From the NCBI GenBank assembly GCA_030847615.1, contig JAUMIR010000001.1, positions 364,738,687 through 364,802,686 of the forward strand: 64,000 nucleotides of DNA, written 5' to 3'. Each line of letters starts with the position of its first letter. Within the stretch, counting starts at the first letter, position 1. Origin of the DNA: Gambelia wislizenii (taxonomy: Eukaryota > Chordata > Lepidosauria > Squamata > Crotaphytidae). This document shows, piece by piece, positions 57,010 to 64,000 of this stretch. The notes under the pieces are model-generated. The model saw nothing but the letters and a program-made list of their open reading frames with translations, ran no database searches and was not told the origin of the DNA. The position numbers and the translations under genes are program-made.

Positions 57010-58690
57010 CATGACTCCCTTGTTGCAACTGTTCCACTAGTTGCCGATTGCTTCTGATCTCAACTCAGAGTGCTATGGATTATGATGTACAAAGATTTGG
57101 ATTATTTGAAGAACTGTATCTCCCTACTGATATCCTGAGAAATTCTGGGGAGGCTCTGTCCTCCACACAGAGGTACATTTGGTGGGAAGACTGGAGAGGG
57201 TCTTCTTGGTGATTGCTCCCAGGCTCTGAAACTACCTTCCTAGAAAAGTTATTTATTTACTGAAATATTTATATCCCACCTTATATACAAAAAATGCAAG
57301 TAACTTAGACTGGTTCCCTCCTTACTATCCCTTCATAGGCCAGTTGTCCCCACCATGGGCACCTTTTGGTTTTGGCAGGCCTTTGAGAACTGACTGCTCA
57401 GGGCAAAAGGGCCTCTCGTGTGTTGTTTATATTTGTAGTTCTTTTTTTATGGTTTTGCTTTTAACTGCTTTTAATTTTATTGCTAGTTCAATTACATTTT
57501 TAACTTCTGTGTGACTTTCCTTTAGCTGTATCTGTTTTAACTTCTGCAAGCTGAGTCACAGACTCCCTTGAGTCTCAGGGCTTGTCTAAATGGTGAAAGT
57601 ACTCCTCATAGAATGCGAGGAGAATACCTTTTGTCCCATTGGGATCCCTCAGTAATTTGACGTATTCAGAACAAGGGGGCCAAAAACTCCAAATACAGTA
57701 TTCCATGGGAAAAGCTGTTGTGGCTTTTCCCAATTTTTATAAAAGCCTCCAAAGGAAATGAGCATTCCTGCTTGATGGGACAACCAATACAATTTGCTGC
57801 ACAGTCCGGAGAGGGCAAAACTCAACATCTGATTGGTCGGACATGCACAGGGGCAGGCTTGCCATCAAGCACCCAGAAGCACTAGAGATTGTGCACCTTT
57901 TAAAAAACTTTTATTTTTTTTAAACTGTCAAAAGGGAAGCTGGACCACCTGGAGACAATGAGGAGGGTGGCCACCATGAGGAAGAAGATGAGAGCCGCCT
58001 GCACTTCACCCATCCTGGTGGTGGCAGCCTCCAATTCTGGCTGCAAAGAGACAGGAATAACCACCTGGCCAGCCATTGGTTTCAGGGAAGGAAGAGGAAG
58101 GCCCATCTTCACTGCCCTGGCTTCACCTCACTTTTCCAGGCTGGGCTGCTCCTTCTCGCATGTCTGTCCCACACCCTCCAAAGTCCATTGACATTGAGAA
58201 TGGCAGACAGGCATGAGAGAAGGAGCAGCCCAACCTGGGAAGGTGAAATAAAGATGGGGTGGTGAAGAGCTGCCCTCCTCTTCCTTTTCAGCAACCAGCG
58301 GCTGGCCAGGAGGCTCTTCCCATCCCTTTGCAGCTGGAATCAGAACCCACTGCCACCACTGCCAGGATGGGTGAACAGTGGGCAGTTCTCCTCTGACTTG
58401 TAGTGGCTGCTCTCCTCATTGTCTCCTGGCACTGCTGGGTTCCCTTCACTTTCCTTGCCCCCCACCACACAAAAAATTGTCATGACCACCATCTTGATGC
58501 ACAGCCATGTGAACATCAGAGCAGAGAGCTTCAGAGCCTATTGTTTGGGGGGGAAAAACCCATGGGAACAAAAAAAGATGCTGCTGTGAATTGGCTATAA
58601 TGTACAGATACGAGCATTATTTCTTTTCATCTAGACAAGCCCTCAGACTGGGAAGAAGGAATGATATAAACAAATATTTTCATAATAAAA
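57010..58690 (+). pseudogene. L2-like LINE 3' region, split by a MITE
   Basis: An old L2 copy. The ORF end is barely readable: an 'APRL..LP' phrase near 57220 (GCTCCCAGGCTCTGAAACTACC) and a 'FWQAFEN'-like phrase near 57370. Then comes the T-rich UTR with TTTTAACTGCTTTTAATTTTA. The UTR is cut at about 57577 by an inserted element and resumes at 58644 with GACTGGGAAGAAGGAATGATATAAACAAATA, the L2 terminal block. A small AT-rich LINE-tail fragment (57246-57290) also lies within it. Confidence 0.7.
57578..58643. mobile_element. GGGCTTGTCTA-type element, 1.07 kb
   Basis: The left end GGGCTTGTCTAAATGGTGAAA and the right end TTTTCATCTAGACAAGCCC are inverted repeats. TCA occurs next to both ends and the split L2 reads continuously if one copy is removed, suggesting a 3-bp TCA duplication. 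A phrase 'GTATTCAGAACAAGGGGG' at about 57662 matches the ATTCAGAAGGGGGG group. The interior holds a second, partly inverted pair of GGAAGAGGAAGG/CTTCTCTTCC-like blocks around 58090-58290. No transposase domain was found. Confidence 0.75.
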
Positions 58691-59410
58691 TCACAGAATC
58701 ATAGAGTTGGAAGAGACCACAAGGGCCATCCAGTCCAACCCCCTGCCATGCAGGAATACACAATCAAATCATTCCCGACAGATGGCCATCCAGCCTCTAC
58801 TTAAAAACCTCCAAAGAAGGAGACTCCACCACACTACGAGGCAGTATATTCCACTTCCGAACAGCTCTTACTGTCAGGAAGCTCTTCTTAATGTTTAGAT
58901 GGAATTTATTTTCCTGTAGTTTGAGTCCATTGCTCTGTGTCCATTGTCCTTGTCTCTGGAGCAGCAGAAAACAAGCTTGCTCTGTCCTCAGTATGACATC
59001 CCTTCAAATATTTAAACATGGCTATCATGTCACCTCTTAACCTTCTCTTCTCCAGACTAAACATACCCAGCTCCCTAAGCCGCTCCTCATAGGGCATGGC
59101 TTTCCAGACCTCCCACCCTCCTCTGGACATGTCACCCTCCTCTGGACATGTTCCAGCTTCTCAATATCCTTCTTGAACTGTGGTGCCCAGAACTGGACAC
59201 AATATTCCAGGTGAGGTCTGACCAAAGCAGAATAGAGTGGCACTATTACTTCCCTTGATCTAGACACTATACTCCTATTGATGCAGCCTAGAATCACATT
59301 GGCTTTTTTAGCTGCTGCATCACACTGCTGAGTCATGTTCAATTTGTGTTCCACTAAGACTCCTAGATTCCTTTCGCATGAACTGCCATCAAGCCAGGTG
59401 TCACATGTGA
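58690..59410 (-). pseudogene. CR1 LINE 3' part, minus strand
   Basis: On the minus strand: '[20 protein letters not shown]', '[20 protein letters not shown]', '[10 protein letters not shown]', '[20 protein letters not shown]', then a 3' UTR with GGCCATCCAGTCCAACCCCC and the terminal ATTCTATG-type end at 58690-58710. Catalytic motifs are absent by truncation. CCTCTGGACATG is duplicated in tandem at about 59116-59150, breaking the frame. It abuts the L2 tail upstream. Closely similar to the copy at 45847-46452, but extends about 100 codons further upstream. Confidence 0.9.
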
Positions 59411-61170
59411 AAGGTATCTAGGATAAAAGCAGCAGCAGCAGCAACAACATGATTTAAAGTAGAAGTGTTCTTTGTCAAGAGGATGGATTTTATTTTATTT
59501 TTTGCCACATTTGCCATTACTGTCGCATATTTAAAGGAAGAACAGCACTTGGTTGTCCCCACCATGGGCACAAGAGCTCACAGTGCTGCTGCTGTCTAAC
59601 AGAGGCTATTGGATCAGCCCTTCTCATCCTTTCCAACAGACCATTCTAGAGAGAAAGTGAAGAAAGCAGGGAAAAGAGCTATGTTTAGGAAGGGAGGTCT
59701 CCCATTTGAGTGTTCCCACTAATGTACTTTGGACTGTGCTGAGACTTGAAGCATTGCCTTACTACCCCAAAAGACACACAAACAAGCTTTTTGTGTGAAA
59801 GATGTACACATCACTGGCAGCATCCCCTTCCCCTCTCTCTTGGCTTCTAGTGTCTGTGTTTGGACACCAACAATTTATATGATCATCCAAGATAATCCCA
59901 TCTAGTTTCTAATGCCAATAAGAACATTTCCTGATAGGACTGCATTCTCATTTGCTGTCCCATTTGATTTGATTTTTAGAAGGCTTCTTTGCTTACCGTC
60001 TTTGTTTGAATGGTATTATCTCTGCTTATTCCTTTGATCCAACAGACCTCTTGTATATGCTTTGACCCACCATGTTAACATGTCCATATGTATTGCTGAC
60101 ACGCTCTCCAAAAATCTGACTATACTAGACTGTACATTAATTTTCTGATTAACATTTCTTTCCCAATACCACCTCTGTGTATGCTTTAGATTAAAAGCTA
60201 GCTAGCTACACCCCCATGTATTGTTTTAAATGTATGGGAATGTACAAAAGTGTGGATTTAAAAACAACATTGTGCTTATCTTCAGTTCTAACCATGGGGG
60301 GAAAACTGTAAAAAGAAATTAGCATGTCCAGATTGTGCCTTCATGGTCACATCCTCTGTCCTTGTCAACAGTTTCTCTAATACAAAGGGTTTTGCGTCCA
60401 TGGGCTGCAGACAGTTTCACTTGATCTTCTTTCAGACCTGAGCCCACTAATGAAAGGCCTTGTAAAAGTTGTGTGGAGTTTGTATTGACAAAGGATTATA
60501 GGGATACCTTTCCAAAGCTTAGCAGCAGGGTCTCATGAATTGCCCACTGATGCAGGGAAAGAGAACGCAAGTCTCCAAATACCACTGTACAAACCTTTTA
60601 TTTTGTTTCTAGTGAACAACTCCACTTTGCAATATGAAATGTTTAAAGAAAATAATTTTAAAAGTCTCCATTCAAAAGGAATCCATGCTGATGGATTGGT
60701 TCTAGAAATCGCTTTGGTTATGTGCCAGTTAAAAAAACCAAGCAAACTGAACTTGGTACCCAGCATCATAACATTTTCAAGAAAGCTATCATTCATACAT
60801 ACCCTATCTGGAAGAGGAAAATGAAGGTATAATTTTTATTTTTATTTATCTTTTTATAACTAAATTTCATTTCCAGATAGCACCACTGTATTCTCTGACT
60901 CTGTATTATGAATTACACTAATTACTTCTTGAGGTTTAAACATTGATTTCAGTGTTAATTTAATGGACTTAATGGATGTTGCTATTCCCATCAAATGAGG
61001 GACCAATATTTGTCTTATTTCGTGACCACATATAGATTTCTCTTGACCCTTTAAATATATTACCATTGGCGGTCTCCTTATTCATTGTGCAGGAAATTCT
61101 ACCACATGTGTACACAGGTAATTCTGACCTCTGAATTGTATTTCTTCCAGATTTCTTTTATACATGGAAC

Positions 61171-61204
<34 letters not shown>

Positions 61205-61578
61205 AAGTAAAAATGGATTTGGAATTTGAACTATATGTTGTATGAAAGCTGAAGAAACACTGTGGAAGCAGGAAAACATGTTAAGCCTCTTTAATTACAC
61301 CATGATAGAGTCCATGAAGTTACCTTTGATGATGATGATGACAATGACAATGATTAGGTTCAAAACAGAAATTCTAGGCTTTGATCCATATTATTTGAAG
61401 CCATTTGGAATTGGTCTCCTTGCTTTTAAAACACCATACACAGCCTGTTTAATAAATGAACTATAAAATAATAAATGATAGTGAATCTCTGAGTAGCATA
61501 CTGTTCAGGTCAAAGACAATACTGCCACTAATGCAGCATGAGCAGAGTAACTTACTTCATGTGAGGTTTAAACTTAGA
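59411..61578. other. Non-coding, apparently unique DNA
   Basis: A (CT)n run at 61171-61193 merges into (GT)n; a (GAT)n/(ACAATG)n stretch lies at 61328-61352. No exon recognised. Confidence 0.45.
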
Positions 61579-61582
61579 CTAA

Positions 61583-62222
61583 AGTCTTGTCTACACAGCC
61601 AAAAATAACCGCACTGACATCATATCAGGAGCTGGTAGAACATACAATATTCTTCAGGATTCAAATTGAACACAACTCATTTTGGTGCCTGAGGACTTGC
61701 TCCAATTTTTAAAAACTACATTTTATGCTGCACTTTCCTGGAAAAACTTGTTTATTGTATGTGTGGCCACCTCTGAGTTCACTTTGGTGTGGAGCCAGGG
61801 AGTGGGGTTTTGGGTCACCTGATCATCCCCTCCAAGAATGGCTACTTCTGTTTGCATTTACATTTTGTCAGTGTGCAGTCACTATTATTATTTTTTTAAA
61901 GGATCATTTGTATAGATATTTGTATATCATTATTAGTTCACCTCTGCCTATTTGCATACTCAAAGGCATAATAGGGAGAAAAAAAGTGGAGTGGTCACAG
62001 CTATGTGGTCGAAAATAATGTGAAGTATTGGACATGAGATCATAGTAGGACTGTCTTTTTATACCTAAATGAGTTCACCTAGGGGAAATTTGTGGCTGGT
62101 AATGCTGCTCTTATGTCACTTTAACAAGATCTGTTTGGCATCAACAAGATGTGCGTGGGGTCACTGCAGACCAGGAAAATGCGATTTGTAGCAGAATTTT
62201 TTTACCTGCATAGACAAGCCCT
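61583..62222. mobile_element. GGGCTTGTCTA-type element, copy D
   Basis: The left end AGTCTTGTCTACACAGCCAAAA and the right end 'ACCTGCATAGACAAGCCCT' are imperfect inverted repeats. About 640 bp, with an interior unlike copies A-C. No clear duplication. No transposase. Confidence 0.65.
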
Positions 62223-62364
62223 CAGTCTTTATTCTTATATGTTGTCTTTGGGCTTGAAGGATTTGATTTCAATTTGAGAAATATTCTTATGCACATCTGC
62301 TTGTCTTGCTGACTTTTCTTGAGCAGTTGTTTCCCAATATGTCCCATGAAAACATAATCTAGAA

Positions 62365-62600
62365 CAGTGGTTCTTAACTTGTGGGTCCCCAGATGTTGTT
62401 GGGCTACAGCTCCCAGGAGCCCTCTGAACTCTCACCTTGACAGCCAGGTGGTTCTCCCAGTAATTAGTGAGGCTGTAGGACTGAGCTCACAGTCTCACTA
62501 ATGACTGGGAGGACCACTTGGCTGTTAAGTTGAGACCTCAGAGGGCTCCTGGGAACTGTAGTCCAACAACATCTGGGGACCCACAGGTTGAGAACCACTG
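62365..62600. mobile_element. hAT-type foldback MITE, 8-bp duplication
   Basis: A 236-bp palindrome: CAGTGGTTCTTAACTTGTGG at the left and CCACAGGTTGAGAACCACTG at the right, CAG...CTG ends. The perfect 8-bp duplication ATCTAGAA flanks it (62357-62364 and 62601-62608). Arms pair through 'CCCCAGATGTTGTTGG' and 'CTCCCAGGAGCCCTCTGA' to a centre near 62480. 8-bp duplications and CAG ends are hallmarks of the hAT superfamily. Confidence 0.95.
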
Positions 62601-62608
62601 ATCTAGAA

Positions 62609-63810
62609 GGACTCAGATGCTTTCCAAAGAGGCCTTGTTTCACAACGTTTTGTAGACTTCCATGTTTCTCAGACAAAAGAAATGTATGCCGGGGCTTGAC
62701 ACAGAAAATCCAAATATTATGATGATTGAAAAAATGCAACAAAAATACATCAATAACCTAAATAACTGACAGTTTGCTGCTCTTCAGTGGGCTTGATACA
62801 AGTAATTGAGTCTACCTAATGGTAGGAAGGGCTCTGACTGCCACTTCTATCTTAGTTGTATGAAATGTACCTTGGCTTTTGGGAATGGAATGGAAACCTT
62901 TGCATGACTCTTGTGTCACTGCATATTCACCATTAATTCTAGTTGTGGGGGTAGGAGTTAGTGTAGCAGAAATAATTCCTGAAGTTATCTATTTTCTCAC
63001 AAAGAATCAAGGTCTTCCATAGCTTCTGGGATTCTTCTGACAGTGACTACAGCACTGTTTCCAGGTTACCCAGCTATTTGAATCACAAGAGATACCAATG
63101 TGAAGTTATAAAGATGTGCCTCTAGTACAGTGGTGAGCTAAGCGCAGTCCTGGGGATGTGTGCAGACTCTCCCCAGGCTGTTTTTGCTTCCCCCAACCCT
63201 CCTGGCTCATTGGACTACCCTCTTTTTTGGACCAAAAAGAGAAAAAGAAGGACATGAGGGAGGGGAGGGAGGGAAGAAGGGAAGGGAAGGGAGGGTGTAT
63301 TGTTTCTTCTGGAGGCCAGGTATGGTAACAGGGTCCCTTATTTAAAATAAAATAATAATTTTAAAAATCTGTTTTTCAAAGCCAGACCATTACTAGTTTT
63401 AAGGGTTTTCTTTTCCTTTTTTGGTACTCTGCATGCCCACCCCCCAAGAGAGTCCTGGGGAAGAAAACTGGCCCCCAAAGCCCCCCACACACACTTTAGT
63501 AGAAGATAAACCTCCACTTAAACCACACACCAAACTGTGACTGACACTGTCATAATGGAAGAAACTACTTTTGCTACATGTTATTATGTTATGGATCTAG
63601 AAGTATGATTTCTCTTCAAGGCTAGACTTTGTTACTGGTCCTTCAGACTGAAAAAAAAACCAACCCAAGGTTATTTTAAATTTTCCTAAATTAATTTTTC
63701 ATTATTGCTTTAAAGTACCCTTGAAAAATACACATGTATTGACCCAATCAAGGAAGCCACAGCTCTGAGTTTGCAAGACTTGAGCAGGGCTGTTAATAAT
63801 GGGGTCTCTT
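62609..63810. other. Non-coding, one purine-rich run
   Basis: A GGGA/GGAA-rich purine run lies at 63236-63295, and an A run at 63651-63659. Nothing else recognised. Confidence 0.45.
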
Positions 63811-63813
63811 GGG

Positions 63814-64000
63814 TGCCATTTACACGATGAAAATGTAGTGAGATGAATTCATGTCCATCTCTGGTTGTTTACACGTACAGCGTGACGGTCTCAAGCTTTT
63901 CAGAAGGAGGGGCCACCTTTTATCCCTCAAATAGCAGGACTTTCCATCTCGCGGTTTGTCCCGTTTTTTAAAAAAGTCACTGGAGGATTCAGAAAAATCG
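63814..64000 (+). mobile_element. Possible MITE left end, runs off the window
   Basis: Begins GGGTGCCATTTACACGATGAAAA, similar to the GGGTTGCATTTACACGG start at 26790, and carries TTTTCAGAAGGAGGGGCC at about 63897. The element continues past the window end. Confidence 0.45.

Noticed and set aside
1..64000. A multi-gene operon, defence island or biosynthetic cluster
   Set aside because: No such gene set is present; the only long conserved frames are retroelement ORFs.

Overview
The window looks like vertebrate nuclear DNA from a squamate reptile, most likely a lizard. The base for this is the mix of interspersed repeats: tRNA-derived Sauria-type SINEs, a BovB/RTE LINE fragment, CR1 and L2 LINEs, an L1 5' part, Penelope-like remnants, solo LTRs and many short inverted-repeat DNA transposons. 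I cannot name the species. I found no host exon, tRNA, rRNA or CRISPR array, and no prokaryote-style operon. The window is best read as an intergenic or intronic repeat landscape.

Layout. 0-6 kb: L2 3' fragments, two related foldback repeats and a degenerate hammerhead-like Penelope end. 8.4-16.2 kb: a GC-rich element of the GGGCTTGTCTA type, a 358-bp foldback element, a LINE 3' end split by CR1, an inverted pair of Sauria SINEs, a palindromic Penelope-like end and a 611-bp inverted-repeat element with a TTA duplication. 16.9-19.4 kb: a 5' L1 part with a roughly 700-bp polypurine tract and a broken ORF1. 21-24.3 kb: a second long inverted-repeat element, CR1 and L2 tails and a minus-strand LTR. 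26.4-30.5 kb: a SINE, a 97-bp tandem repeat, a solo LTR carrying an acidic ORF, a near-perfect 90-bp palindrome, a BovB fragment and a foldback MITE. 33.3-34.2 kb: a plus-strand relative of the 24-kb LTR. 36.9-38.7 kb, and 30.9-31.4 kb, are repeat-poor, AT-rich and possibly conserved non-coding DNA. 40.6-41.2 kb: a second acidic-ORF LTR. 45-50.3 kb: dense nested MITEs and CR1. 50.6-53.66 kb: the best-preserved element, an L2-type LINE with endonuclease and reverse transcriptase, broken mainly by two homopolymer shifts. 57-59.4 kb: L2 split by a 1.07-kb element, then CR1. 61.6-62.6 kb: a further MITE and a hAT-type MITE with a perfect 8-bp target duplication.

How the parts relate. They do not form a pathway. 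The LINEs would have supplied reverse transcriptase for SINEs: the BovB relationship to Sauria SINEs is established knowledge, not shown here. The MITEs lack transposase and would have depended on autonomous copies elsewhere. Nesting gives a relative order: CR1 and L2 copies were in place before the GGGCTTGTCTA-type elements landed in them. The most notable signal is a set of five elements sharing GGA-T-rich-TCxGA termini and, in the clean cases, 3-bp target duplications.
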